Source: Verrucomicrobiota bacterium (GTDB taxonomy: Bacteria > Verrucomicrobiota > Verrucomicrobiia > Opitutales > Opitutaceae). Taken from it: a DNA stretch of 64,000 nt. Below are positions 28,330 through 37,520 of this stretch, in pieces. The position numbers and the translations under genes are program-made. Location of the stretch: assembly GCA_023443455.1 (NCBI GenBank), contig JAEZUE010000077.1, positions 10,956 through 74,955 on the forward strand. Direction: 5' to 3'. Every line of letters starts with the position of its first letter. Within the stretch, counting starts at the first letter, position 1. A model generated the notes under the pieces. The model did no database searches. It saw only the letters and a list, made by a program, of their open reading frames with translations, and was not told the origin of the DNA.

Positions 28330-28694
28330 GCACGCAAGCGCGTGGCGCAGGCGTCCTTGCCTGCGAACAAAAGATCCCGCCAGCTCCCCGGCCTCATCCA
28401 ACCTCGCCGGCACCAAGGCCGGCGCCACGCCCGGTCCAGCACGCAAACGCGTGGCGCAGGCGTCCCTGCCTGCGAACAAAAGATCCCGCCAGCTCCCCGG
28501 CCTCATCCCACTTCGCCGGCACGGAGGCCGGCGTCACGCCCGGTCCGGCACGCAAGCGCGTGGCGCAGGCGTCCCTGCCTGCGAACAAAAGATCCCGCCA
28601 ACTCCCCGGCCCCATCCCACCTCGCCGGCACGGAGGCCGGCGCCACGCCCGGTCCGGCACGCAAACGCGTGGCGCAGGCGTCCCTGCCTGCGAA
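28330..28694. repeat. Tandem array of 109-bp repeat units with two hairpins each
   Basis: Units start at 28330, 28439 and 28548, each exactly 109 bp, and a fourth begins at 28657 and breaks off after about 38 bp. Each unit begins GCACGCAA.CGCGTGGCGC, forms hairpin CGCAGGC-GCCTGCG (in unit 2 at 28455-28474), and ends with hairpin GCCGGC-GCCGGC followed by GCCAC or TCAC. So each unit is an inverted pair of GTGGCGC-headed hairpins, a REPIN-like arrangement, tandemly multiplied. It fills the gap between convergent ppk and the TolC gene and may act as a bidirectional terminator. Confidence 0.8.
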
Positions 28695-28749
28695 ACCGGC
28701 CGTCGCCGGCTCACTGGCCTGCGCGGAAATCGAGTCGTTCCGTGGAGGC

Positions 28750-30090
28750 TCAGTTCGCCGTGCCGAGCACCGGGTCGGCCACGCCCATCGCCTTGCGCAA
28801 CTGGGCGACGGCGACGTTGTAGGCGAACAACGCCTGCACCTTGTTGTTGCCCGCCTCGGTCAGCGCGACCTGCGCCTGCAGCACATCGAGTTGGGTGGCC
28901 GCACCCACATCGAAACGCGCACGGGAAAGGCGCAGCGCCTCGGTGGCCTGCTCGACCACCTTCGTCGACGAGGCGACCAGCTCGACCGCCTGCTGCCAGG
29001 AGGCGAAGTTGCGGCGCACCTCCACGTCGATCGCGAGCTTCTGCTCGTCGAGCGTCAGCCTGGCCTGGGAAAGCTCGGACTTCGCGCTGCGTATCCGACC
29101 GGCGGTGGCGCGGCCGTCGAAGATCGCCCACGAGGATTGCGCCCCGAGGAACCAGCCGTCGGCGGAGCCCTGGCCGGTCAGGCTGCGGGCCGCCAGCACG
29201 CGGTTGCTGGCGATCTGCCAGCCGGCCGAGACGCCGACGGTGGGCAGATAGCCGGCACGGGCGATCGTCACACCCGACTCGGCGGCCGCAACGCCCTTGG
29301 CGAAGGCCTGCAGCTCGGGCCGGTTGCGCTCGGCCGAAAGCAGCGCGGCATCGAGGGAGAACTGCTCGTCGCCGTAGGTCAGCTCGCCGACAAAATCCGG
29401 CACCTTGGTGACATTGTCGCCCACGCGGTTGGTGAAACCGAGCAGCTGGCGCAGCTCCTCGATCGCGATGCGCAGGTCGTTGCGGGCGGTGATCAACGGC
29501 GGGCGGCCGTTGGCCAGCGCGACTTCGGCGCGCAGCACGTCGAACTGGGCGCCGGCGCCGGCCTCGTAGCGGTTGCGCGCGTTCTTCAGCTCCTCCTCGA
29601 GCAGCGAGAGCGCCTGCTCGCGCACCTTGATCGTCTCCTCGGCGCGCAGCACGTTGTAGAAGCCGGCGCGCACGCCGGCCAGCACCTCGTTGGTGACGGC
29701 CTGGAGCTGCAGCTCGGCCGCGTCGCGGGCGTTGCGGGCGGCCTTCGCCCGGCCGCGCACTGCGCCACCGGCATACACGGTCTGGCCGACGCTCGCGGAG
29801 CCGTTCCACGACTCGTTGGCGTAGCCGGCCGGGGTGATCTGGTCGGCGGTGCGCGAATACGAGGCGTCGACCGAGGCCTGCGGCAGGTAGCCGGCGCGCG
29901 CGGTGAGCAGCGCGCCCTCGGCGGAGTTGAGGCGCTCACGCGCCGAGCGGATCGTGAAGTTGTTCTCGGCCGCGTAGCGCAGGGCCGACGACAGATCGAG
30001 GCTGTCGGGCACCGGCTGCGAGGGGGCGGGCGCCGCCCAGAGGACGGTCGAGCCGAGGGCGAGGATCAGGAGGGTACGGATCGGTTTCAT
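28750..30090 (-). CDS. TolC-family outer membrane efflux protein
   Basis: 446 residues. A signal peptide (KPIRTLLILALGSTVLWA, cut near APAPS) is followed by two repeats of the outer-membrane factor fold with long Ala-, Glu- and Arg-rich coiled coils (for example SLLEEELKNARNRYEAGAGAQFDVLRAEVAL and its C-terminal counterpart with ARFDVGAATQLDVLQAQVALTEA; positions about 165-210 and 385-430). It trimerises into the exit duct of tripartite pumps. Last gene of the marR, adaptor, RND, TolC operon, 15 nt downstream of the pump gene, so the complete pump is encoded here. Confidence 0.92.
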   Translation of the reverse strand: MKPIRTLLILALGSTVLWAAPAPSQPVPDSLDLSSALRYAAENNFTIRSARERLNSAEGALLTARAGYLPQASVDASYSRTADQITPAGYANESWNGSASVGQTVYAGGAVRGRAKAARNARDAAELQLQAVTNEVLAGVRAGFYNVLRAEETIKVREQALSLLEEELKNARNRYEAGAGAQFDVLRAEVALANGRPPLITARNDLRIAIEELRQLLGFTNRVGDNVTKVPDFVGELTYGDEQFSLDAALLSAERNRPELQAFAKGVAAAESGVTIARAGYLPTVGVSAGWQIASNRVLAARSLTGQGSADGWFLGAQSSWAIFDGRATAGRIRSAKSELSQARLTLDEQKLAIDVEVRRNFASWQQAVELVASSTKVVEQATEALRLSRARFDVGAATQLDVLQAQVALTEAGNNKVQALFAYNVAVAQLRKAMGVADPVLGTAN

Positions 30091-30105
30091 TTCCGAATGG
30101 ATGAA

Positions 30106-33100
30106 TTATTTGGAGGCCACCGGGGTGGCGGCGGTCGACGGGAAGGCGGCGAGTGGTTTGGCCGGTGCGTTCTCGGCATGCACATCGTGTCCGAGCAGCA
30201 TGTACAAGGAAGGGAGGACGAACAGGGTAAACGCCGTGCCGATGGCCATGCCGCCGACCAGCACCAGACCGATGCTGTTGCGCGCCTCGGCGCCGGGGCC
30301 CGAGACGAAGCACAGCGGGAGATGGCCGGCCACGGTGGCGACCGTGGTCATGAGCACGGGGCGCAGGCGGGTGCGCGAGGACATCCGGATCGCCTCGAGC
30401 TTGCTCTTCCCCTGCTCCTGGAGCTGGTTGGCGAACTCGACGATGAGGATGCCGTTGCGCGCGATCAGGCCGATGAGGGTGATCAGGCCGACCTGCGAGT
30501 AGATGTTGATCGAGGTCGTGAAACCGTCGGTCCACCACGGGATCGTGGGGTTGAGCATCTTGCCGAAGGTGAACAGCAGCGCGGCGAAGAAGGCCAGCGG
30601 CACCGAGCCGAAGAGGATGATCAGCGGGTCGCGGAAGCTGTTGAACTGCGCCGCGAGCACCAGGAAGATCATCACCACGGCGAGCAGGAGGGCCGGCAGA
30701 AACTTGTCGCCCTCGGTGCGGAGCTGGCGCGACTCGCCGGTGTAGTCGATCGTGTAGCCGGCGGGCAGCGTCTGCTTGGCCAGCGCCTCGAGCGTGAGCA
30801 GCGCGTCGTCGAGGGTGCTGTTGGTCACGCCACTGAGCTTGATCGCGTTGAGCTGCTGGAAACGGCTCAGCGAACGCGGGATCACCGACTCCTCGATGTG
30901 GGCGATCGTGCCCAGGGAGATGAGCTCGCCGCGCGGGCCGGCGATGTGGATGTCGGCCAGCTGGTCGGTGGTGAGACGTTGGACACGCTCGACCTGCGGG
31001 ATGACCTTGAAGCTGCTGCCCTCGATGCTGAAGCGGTTCACGTAGTTGCCGCCGATCGCGGAGGCGAGGTCGTAGCCGACCTGGCGCAGGTTCAGCCCCA
31101 TCGCGGCGACCTTCTCGCGGTCGATCACGACGCGGCCCTGCGGCTGGTCGATCTTGGTGTCCTGCTGGAGGAACATGAACTTGCCCGTGCCCATGGCGCG
31201 GCCGAGCAGTTCCTCGGCCACGGGCATCATCCGGGAGTGGTCCTCGGTGGAGCAGATCAGGAACTCGACGGGCATGTCGCTGCCGCCGGGCAGCGCGGGC
31301 GGGAGCACCGGGAAGAAGCTCACGCCGGGGATGAAATGCGTCTTCTGCTGCACTTCGGAGAGAATCTCGCCGATGCCGCGCTGCCGCTGGTTCCACGGAT
31401 CGACGATCATGCCGGCGAAGCCGCCGGTCGGCATCGTGACCTGGAACGAATACGCGAACTCGGGCACGCTCGTCATCACCTCGTCGATCGCCCGGGTATG
31501 GCGCTTGGTCTCGTCGAGGGTGGCATTCGCGGCGGTGTTGGTGACGATGCCGAAGAGGAAGCCCTGGTCCTCGGTCGGCGCGAGCTCCTTGGGCGAGAGC
31601 TGCCACATCATGAAGGTGGAACCGAAGAGCACCAGCCACACGCAGTAGGCCATCCACCGGCTGCGCAGGGAAACGTCGATGATCTTGCCGTAGAACTGGC
31701 GGAATTTGTCGAAGTGCCGGTTGATCATGCCGGCGAAGCCGTGCTCCTCGGCGGAGCGGTCGAGCAGGCGCGAAGCCATCATCGGCGAGAGCGTGATCGC
31801 CACGATGCCGGAGATGAGCACCGCACCGGCGAGCGTGAGGGCGAACTCGCGGAAGAGCGCGCCCGTCAGGCCGCCTTGGAGACCGATCGGAGTGTACACT
31901 GCGGCGAGGGTGACCGTCATCGAGATCACCGGGCCGACCAGTTCGCGGGCACCGGCCAGCGCCGCATCGAGGGGCGACTGGCCCTCGCGCAGGTGGCGCT
32001 CGATGTTCTCGACGACGACGATGGCGTCGTCGACCACGAGACCGACCGAGAGCACGACGGCGAGCAGCGTGAGCAGGTTGAGCGTGAACCCGAAGGCCTG
32101 CATGAGGAAGACCGCGCCGATGAGCGAGATCGGGATCGCCATGATCGGCACGAGCACGGTGCGCCAGGAGCCGAGGAAGAGAAAGATGACGAGCATGACG
32201 ATCAGCAGCGTCTCGACGAGGGTCTTGGCGACCTCGTGGATGGCGTCGTTGATGTACTCGGTGGCATCGTACGCGATGTTGGCCTCGAGGCCGTTGGGCA
32301 CCTCGGCCTTGATCTGCTCCATCTCGGCCCGGACCCGGCCGATGACCTCGATCGAGTTCGAGTTGGGTTGCACGAAGATGCCCATGAACACGGCCGCCTG
32401 GCCGCTGAAGCGAACCTCGGAACTGTAGTCCTCGGCGCCGAGCACGACGTCGGAGATGTCCTCGAGGCGCACGAGCGTGTCGCCGCTGCTGCGCACGACC
32501 AGCCGGCGGAACTCGTCGGCGGTGCGCAGGTTGGTGTTGGCCGTGAGCGGCACCTGGATGAGGGCGCCCTTGGTCGAGCCGAGCGCGGAGAGATAGTTGT
32601 TCGCGGAGAGGGCCTCGCGCACCTCGGAGGGTGTGATGCCGAGCGCGGCCATGCGGTCGGGCTTGAGCCAGATGCGCATGGCGTAGGTGCGCCCGCCCAT
32701 GATCTCGGCGCGCTGCACCCCGGCCACCGCCGAGAGGCGCGGCTGTACCTTGCGGGTGAGGTAGTCGGTGATCTCGTTCTGCTCCATCACCGAGGAACCG
32801 AAGCTGAGGTAGGCGGAGGCCAACGACGAATCGGCCGGCACCAGATCGATCAACGGCACCTCGGACTCGGGCGGGAGATCGCCGCGCACGGCGTTGACCT
32901 TCGAGGTGATCTGCGTGAGCGCCTCGTTGCCGTCGAAATTGATCCGCAGGCGGGCCGTGATCTCCGACATGCCCTGGCTGCTGGTCGACTGGATGTAGTC
33001 GATGCCGTCGGCCGCAGCGATGGCCCGCTCGATCGGCGTGGTGATGAAACCGCGGACGAGGTCGGCGTCGGCGCCGATGTAGAACGTGCGGACGGTGATC

Positions 33101-33243
33101 GAGGAGTTGTCGCTGCGTGGATACTGGCGCACGCTCAGGGTGCGCCAGGCCTGCACGCCGGCGATGATGATCACGAGGTTGACGACGATCGCGAGGACCG
33201 GCCGTCGGATGAAGATGTCGGTGATGGAGGACTTGAATTTCAT
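30106..33243 (-). CDS. RND-family efflux pump, inner membrane transporter (AcrB/MexF type)
   Basis: 1045 residues, the usual length of hydrophobe/amphiphile efflux RND proteins, with 12 membrane helices and two large periplasmic loops. The proton-relay aspartates of helix 4 are present as Asp405-Asp406 in GLVVDDAIVVVENIERH. FIRRPVLAIVVNL at the N-terminus, a YIGADADLV turn and GSWRTVLVPIMAIPISLIG are family hallmarks. Proton-driven export of drugs, bile-salt-like or other amphiphilic compounds through the adaptor and TolC partners. It follows the adaptor gene by 55 nt. Substrate range cannot be read from sequence. Confidence 0.94.
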   Translation of the reverse strand: MKFKSSITDIFIRRPVLAIVVNLVIIIAGVQAWRTLSVRQYPRSDNSSITVRTFYIGADADLVRGFITTPIERAIAAADGIDYIQSTSSQGMSEITARLRINFDGNEALTQITSKVNAVRGDLPPESEVPLIDLVPADSSLASAYLSFGSSVMEQNEITDYLTRKVQPRLSAVAGVQRAEIMGGRTYAMRIWLKPDRMAALGITPSEVREALSANNYLSALGSTKGALIQVPLTANTNLRTADEFRRLVVRSSGDTLVRLEDISDVVLGAEDYSSEVRFSGQAAVFMGIFVQPNSNSIEVIGRVRAEMEQIKAEVPNGLEANIAYDATEYINDAIHEVAKTLVETLLIVMLVIFLFLGSWRTVLVPIMAIPISLIGAVFLMQAFGFTLNLLTLLAVVLSVGLVVDDAIVVVENIERHLREGQSPLDAALAGARELVGPVISMTVTLAAVYTPIGLQGGLTGALFREFALTLAGAVLISGIVAITLSPMMASRLLDRSAEEHGFAGMINRHFDKFRQFYGKIIDVSLRSRWMAYCVWLVLFGSTFMMWQLSPKELAPTEDQGFLFGIVTNTAANATLDETKRHTRAIDEVMTSVPEFAYSFQVTMPTGGFAGMIVDPWNQRQRGIGEILSEVQQKTHFIPGVSFFPVLPPALPGGSDMPVEFLICSTEDHSRMMPVAEELLGRAMGTGKFMFLQQDTKIDQPQGRVVIDREKVAAMGLNLRQVGYDLASAIGGNYVNRFSIEGSSFKVIPQVERVQRLTTDQLADIHIAGPRGELISLGTIAHIEESVIPRSLSRFQQLNAIKLSGVTNSTLDDALLTLEALAKQTLPAGYTIDYTGESRQLRTEGDKFLPALLLAVVMIFLVLAAQFNSFRDPLIILFGSVPLAFFAALLFTFGKMLNPTIPWWTDGFTTSINIYSQVGLITLIGLIARNGILIVEFANQLQEQGKSKLEAIRMSSRTRLRPVLMTTVATVAGHLPLCFVSGPGAEARNSIGLVLVGGMAIGTAFTLFVLPSLYMLLGHDVHAENAPAKPLAAFPSTAATPVASK

Positions 33244-33298
33244 GGCGTCATGGCGGCGCGGGGCGCGACGTGGTGGGCGGCGGGAGCGCGGGCTCCGC

Positions 33299-34429
33299 TC
33301 AGCTGTTGGCGGGCGTGGGCGCGAGCTCGGGCTTGGGCGCGAGGGCGTTGTTGACGATCACCGCACCGCCGTTGCGCAGCTTGAAGCCGCCGAGGGTGAC
33401 GACCTCCTCGCCGGGCTTCACCCCGGCGAGAATCATGATGAAATCGCCGCGGGCCTGCCCGAGGCGCACGACTTCCTGGCGCACGGTCTTGAGATCGCTG
33501 CCCTCGGGGCCCTGGCCCTTGGCGGTCTCGACGACGAAGACGGTGTTGCCCGAAGTGGAATAGTTGACGGCGGTCACGGGCACGACGACCTGCGGCTCGC
33601 CGGCGGGGAGCACGACCTCGACGTTGGCGAACATGCCCGGGCGCAGCAGCTCGTCGCCGTTGTCCAGCGTCGCACGGATACGGATGTTGCGGGTCTGCGG
33701 GTCGATGCTCGAATCGATGGCCGTGATGTGGCCGGAGAAAACGCGGTCGGGCGCGGCGTCGGCGACCACCCGCACGCTCTGACCGGACGCGAGGGCCGAG
33801 AGCCGCTGCTGCGGCAGAGTGAAATCGACGTGGATGGGGTCGAGCGCCTCGAGCGAGACCAGCGGATCGCCGGCATTGAGGAACTGCCCGAGATTCGCGC
33901 GCCGGATACCAACGCGACCGGCGAAGGGCGCGCGGAACGTCTTCTTCTCGATGGCGGCGCGGATCTGGTCGACCGCCGCCTGGCTTTGTTTGAGCTGGGC
34001 CTCGGCAGCGTCGGCGTCGGACTGCGCGAGGGTGTCGCGGCTGCGCAGTTCGCGGATGCGTTCGGCGTTGAGACGGGCGAGTTCGACGCTCGCCTCGGCG
34101 GAGCGCAACTGCGCCTCCTCGAGGGACACGTCCATCTGCGCGAGCAGGTCGCCCTTGGCCACCTTGGCGCCGGAGATGAAGTCGAGGCGGGCAAGCACCC
34201 CGCTGGCTTCGGCACTGAGGGTGATGCCGTTTTCGGCGACGAGGGAGCCGACGGCGTTGATCGTGGGATTCCACGCTTCGGCCTTGGTGACCGCGGTCGA
34301 GACGGTCTGCGGGGGCATCTGCATGGCGCCGGACGAGGCCATCTTGGCAAACTGCGGCAGCTTCAGGGCGAGAAGGCCGCCGATGACCAGCGCGAGAAAC
34401 AGGGCGAGAAGGAGGATTTTCTTCAACAT
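33299..34429 (-). CDS. RND periplasmic adaptor (membrane fusion protein)
   Basis: 376 residues with an N-terminal membrane anchor (LLLALFLALVIGGLLAL), no lipobox cysteine. Barrel-sandwich/lipoyl halves (ITLSAEASGVLARLDFISGAKVAKGD and TFRAPFAGRVGIRRANLGQF, shown by position about 65-95 and 190-215) flank a coiled coil (about 100-175); a beta-barrel and membrane-proximal domain follow. It bridges the RND pump and the TolC channel. It is 57 nt after marR and 55 nt before the pump gene. Confidence 0.92.
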   Translation of the reverse strand: MLKKILLLALFLALVIGGLLALKLPQFAKMASSGAMQMPPQTVSTAVTKAEAWNPTINAVGSLVAENGITLSAEASGVLARLDFISGAKVAKGDLLAQMDVSLEEAQLRSAEASVELARLNAERIRELRSRDTLAQSDADAAEAQLKQSQAAVDQIRAAIEKKTFRAPFAGRVGIRRANLGQFLNAGDPLVSLEALDPIHVDFTLPQQRLSALASGQSVRVVADAAPDRVFSGHITAIDSSIDPQTRNIRIRATLDNGDELLRPGMFANVEVVLPAGEPQVVVPVTAVNYSTSGNTVFVVETAKGQGPEGSDLKTVRQEVVRLGQARGDFIMILAGVKPGEEVVTLGGFKLRNGGAVIVNNALAPKPELAPTPANS

Positions 34430-34486
34430 GGGAGGAAAGTGGTTGTTCGTGGAAGTCTCTGGTTCAACGGTACGAAAAATTCGAAT

Positions 34487-35032
34487 TCAACGGAGGTCGT
34501 CGACCGGGGCGCATCCGCACTCCGATCCTTCGCTCACCCGACAGACGCCGTCCTGGACTCTGGCGAGCAGCGAGGTCAACACCCCGAGATCCGCCTTGCT
34601 CAACCCTGCCATCAGCTCGCTCACCCCGCGAAAATGGTTCGGCAGGAAATTCTCGAGAAAGGCGCGCCCGGCCGGAGCCAGGTGGACCAGCGTCGCCCGC
34701 CGGTCGTGCGGATCGGGCAAGCGTTCCACCATGACATCCCGCTCGAGCCCGTCGATCAGCCCGGTGATCGTCGCCTTCGAGACCCCGTAAGCCTCAGCGA
34801 TCTGGGTCTGGTTGACCGGAAGCTCCGGATTACGGTTGAGAAACATCATGATCGCGAAGCGCCCATGCGAGAGGCCATGCCGGGCCAGGAATTTCTCGAA
34901 ACACTCGGTGATGTCGGCCGAGGTCCGGATCAGGGCGATCACGGCACGCAGGCCGTCGACCTCCAGGTCGGGATAACGCTCTTTGAGGCGTTGCAGGCAT
35001 TCTCGGTCGGGCTGATCGCGAAGCAAAAACAT
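34487..35032 (-). CDS. MarR-family transcriptional regulator of the efflux operon
   Basis: 181 residues. A winged helix-turn-helix (about 60-125) is seen in LPVNQTQIAEAYGVSKATITGLIDGLERDVMVERLPDPHDRRATL (positions about 75-120; the DxRA wing motif is DPHDRRA). The C-terminus ends with ECGCAP, two cysteines that could sense oxidants. MarR proteins usually repress their own operon and release DNA on binding phenolic or drug ligands; as first gene of this operon it very probably controls the pump. TTCGAA palindromes occur just before its start codon (35041-35046) and around its stop (about 34481-34487). Confidence 0.9.
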   Translation of the reverse strand: MFLLRDQPDRECLQRLKERYPDLEVDGLRAVIALIRTSADITECFEKFLARHGLSHGRFAIMMFLNRNPELPVNQTQIAEAYGVSKATITGLIDGLERDVMVERLPDPHDRRATLVHLAPAGRAFLENFLPNHFRGVSELMAGLSKADLGVLTSLLARVQDGVCRVSEGSECGCAPVDDLR

Positions 35033-35110
35033 GGTTCGAGTTCGAAGGAATTAACTTAGGCGGCGAACCGTTAGGAGCCTTACTTTAAGCTGCAACACGA
35101 ATTTTTGTGA
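35033..35110 (-). promoter_or_regulatory. Promoter and operator region of the marR efflux operon
   Basis: This short AT-richer stretch lies directly before marR. It holds TTCGAGTTCGAA at 35035-35046 and a direct repeat TTAGG at about 35056 and 35071, read on the plus strand. On the minus strand TTGCAG could serve as a -35 box, but no good -10 at the right spacing is evident. Operator role is inferred from position only. Confidence 0.35.
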
Positions 35111-35200
35111 AAATTGTCGCCCAGGATTTCGCCCCCCCGCATTTCGTTTTCCCGCAGTTGGCAAGGCCCTATGAACCCCTACGCTCCGCTCTCACCCGCG

Positions 35201-37447
35201 ATGACTACTCAAAATTCCACCCACCAGTGGCGCTTCTTCCGTACCGGCGGTCTCGATCAGGCCGCCCTCGACTCCCCCGCCGCGCTCGCCGCGCTGCGGC
35301 ACCTCGACCCTAAACTCTGGGTCGCCCTCGCCTGCCCGACCAAAGGCCTCGAGTTCGACGAGCGCACCCTCGCCCTCATCGATGCCGACGGCGACGGGCG
35401 TATCCGCATCCCCGAGCTCATTGCCGCCGTCGACTGGTCGCTCGCCCGCCTGCAATCGCCCGACGCCCTCGTCCGCGGCGGCGCCCCGCTCGCCCTCGCC
35501 GCCATCGCCACCGATAACGACGAGGGTCGCGCCATGCTCGCGGCGGCCAAACAAATCCTCCAAGCCCTCGGCAAACCCGACGCCACCTCCATCGAGGTGG
35601 CGGATATCGCCGACATCGCGAAGGTTTTCGCCGGCACGCGTTTCAACGGCGACGGGGTCGTGCCCGCCGACTCCGCCTCCGACGAAGCCACCAAGCAGGC
35701 CATCGCCGACATCGTCGCCACGGTCGGCGGCAAACCCGACCGCAGCGGTAAGACCGGCGTCGACACCGCCCTGCTCGACCAATTCTTCGCCCAGCTCCAG
35801 GCCGTGACGGACTGGCAAACCAAGGCCGACCTCTCCACCAATCCGGCCGAAGGCATCCTCTTCCTCGGCGAACGCACTCCGGCCGCCTTCGCCGCGGTGC
35901 AGGCCGTGCGCACCAAGATCGACGACTACTTCAACCGCTGCCGCCTCGCCGCCTTCGACGCCCGCTCCGCCGGCCACCTCAACCATGCCGAGGGCGAGTT
36001 CGCCTCGCTCGCCGCGAAGGACCTCGCCACCCTCGGCGCCGACATCGCCGCGCTCCCCCTCGCCCAGGTCGGGCCGGGCCGCGCGTTGCCGCTGCTCGAG
36101 GGCATCAACCCCGCCTGGGCCGCCGCCATCGCCGAGCTGCGCAGCGTGGCCGCGCTCGTGCTCGGCGCCCAACATACCACGCTCACCGAGGCCGAATGGG
36201 CCGCGCTCCAGGCCAAGTTCACCGCGCATGCCGCCTGGGCCGCCGCCAAGCCCGCCAACTCCGTCGAGAAGCTCGGCCCCGACCGTATCCGCGAACTCCT
36301 GCTCGGCTCGGCCCGCGGGGAAATCGCCGCCCTGATCGCCCGCGACGCCGAGCTCGCCCCCGAGATGGCCGCCATCGACGCGGTCGCGCGGCTCGTCCGC
36401 TACCACCGCGACCTCGCCCGCCTGCTCGCCAACTTCGTCAACTTCGCCGACTTCTACACCCCGGGCCGCGCCGCGATCTTCCAGGCCGGCACGCTCTACC
36501 TCGACAACCGCCACTGCGACCTCTGCTTCCCCGTCGACAACCCGGCGACGCACGCGACCCTCGCGTCCTCGAGCAAGTGCTACATCGCCTACTGCGACCT
36601 GCGCCGCCCCGGCGCGACGATGAAGATCGCCGCCATCTTCTCCAACGGCGACAGCGACTTCCTCATGGTCGGTCGCAACGGCCTGTTCGTCGACCGCAAG
36701 GGCCGCGACTGGGACGCGACGATCACCAAGGTCGTCGACAACCCGATCTCGGTGCGCCAGGCGTTCTGGTCGCCCTACAAGAAGTTCGTCAGCATGATCG
36801 AGACGCAGGTCGCCAAACGCGCCGCCGCCGCCGAGACCGCCGCCGACACCAAGCTCGCCAGCGCCGCCGCCGCCACGGCCCACGCCGACAAGGCCGCGCC
36901 AGCGAAACCCGCCGAACCAAAGAAATTCGACCTCGCGCTGATCACCGGCATCGGCGTCGCCCTCGGCTCGATCGGCACGATGCTCTCGTTGATCTTCGCC
37001 AAGATCGTCGACCTGCCGTGGTGGCAGTACCCGCTGCTGCTCGTCGCCCTCATGCTCGTGATCTCGCTGCCGTCGATGCTCATCGCCTCGCTGAAACTGC
37101 GCCAGCGCACACTCGGCCCCGTGCTCGAGGCGAATGGCTGGGCGATCAACGGCCGGGTGAAGATCAACATCCCGCTCGGCACCTCCTTCACCTCGTTGGC
37201 CAAACTGCCGCCCGGCTCGAGCCGCTCCCTCGACGATCCGTTCGAGGACGTGGCGGCAAAGTCGCGCCGTCGGAAGCTGGCCCTGCTGGTCTTGCTCGCG
37301 CTGCTCGCCGGCGCCGCGTACTGGATCCGCAAAGACCACGACCGCCACGAAGGGAAGTATTTCTGGGAGGACCGCAGCCAGCCCGCCACCGCGCCCGCCC
37401 CGGACGCTCCGGCCCCGGCGCCCGAAACGACGACGCCCGCCACCTGA
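35201..37447 (+). CDS. Conserved membrane protein of unknown function with EF-hand-like loop
   Basis: 748 residues from ATG 35201 (MTTQNSTHQWRFFRTGG); ATG 35171 is possible but the family start as I know it lies just before WRFFR. Residues about 45-65 hold an EF-hand-like loop DADGDGRIRIPEL. A long helical Ala-rich part follows, then LVRYHRDLARLLANFVNFADFY, and a conserved Cys region (NRHCDLCFPV and SKCYIAYCDLRRPG, near 430-480). Three membrane segments lie near 585-605, 612-632 and 700-718. The end is Pro-rich. No enzyme family is recognised. A strong terminator follows 26 nt after the stop codon. Confidence 0.75.
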   Translation: MTTQNSTHQWRFFRTGGLDQAALDSPAALAALRHLDPKLWVALACPTKGLEFDERTLALIDADGDGRIRIPELIAAVDWSLARLQSPDALVRGGAPLALAAIATDNDEGRAMLAAAKQILQALGKPDATSIEVADIADIAKVFAGTRFNGDGVVPADSASDEATKQAIADIVATVGGKPDRSGKTGVDTALLDQFFAQLQAVTDWQTKADLSTNPAEGILFLGERTPAAFAAVQAVRTKIDDYFNRCRLAAFDARSAGHLNHAEGEFASLAAKDLATLGADIAALPLAQVGPGRALPLLEGINPAWAAAIAELRSVAALVLGAQHTTLTEAEWAALQAKFTAHAAWAAAKPANSVEKLGPDRIRELLLGSARGEIAALIARDAELAPEMAAIDAVARLVRYHRDLARLLANFVNFADFYTPGRAAIFQAGTLYLDNRHCDLCFPVDNPATHATLASSSKCYIAYCDLRRPGATMKIAAIFSNGDSDFLMVGRNGLFVDRKGRDWDATITKVVDNPISVRQAFWSPYKKFVSMIETQVAKRAAAAETAADTKLASAAAATAHADKAAPAKPAEPKKFDLALITGIGVALGSIGTMLSLIFAKIVDLPWWQYPLLLVALMLVISLPSMLIASLKLRQRTLGPVLEANGWAINGRVKINIPLGTSFTSLAKLPPGSSRSLDDPFEDVAAKSRRRKLALLVLLALLAGAAYWIRKDHDRHEGKYFWEDRSQPATAPAPDAPAPAPETTTPAT

Positions 37448-37473
37448 CGCTCCCACCACCTGCGGTTTTCCCA

Positions 37474-37506
37474 CGGCGGCTCCGGTTGACCCGGAGCCGC
37501 CGTTTT
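37474..37506 (+). terminator. Strong intrinsic terminator just before the DUF2937 gene
   Basis: CGGCGGCTCCGG (37474-37485) and CCGGAGCCGCCG (37491-37502) form a perfect 12-bp stem with loop TTGAC, followed by TTTT (37503-37506). The next start codon is at 37521, only 14 nt downstream, the same arrangement as at 4883-4924. Confidence 0.85.
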
Positions 37507-37520
37507 GCCATTGCGGGGGC

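Noticed and set aside
28330..28694. CRISPR array
   Set aside because: The repeat unit is 109 bp, contiguous, with no unique spacers and no cas genes; it is a tandem repeat.
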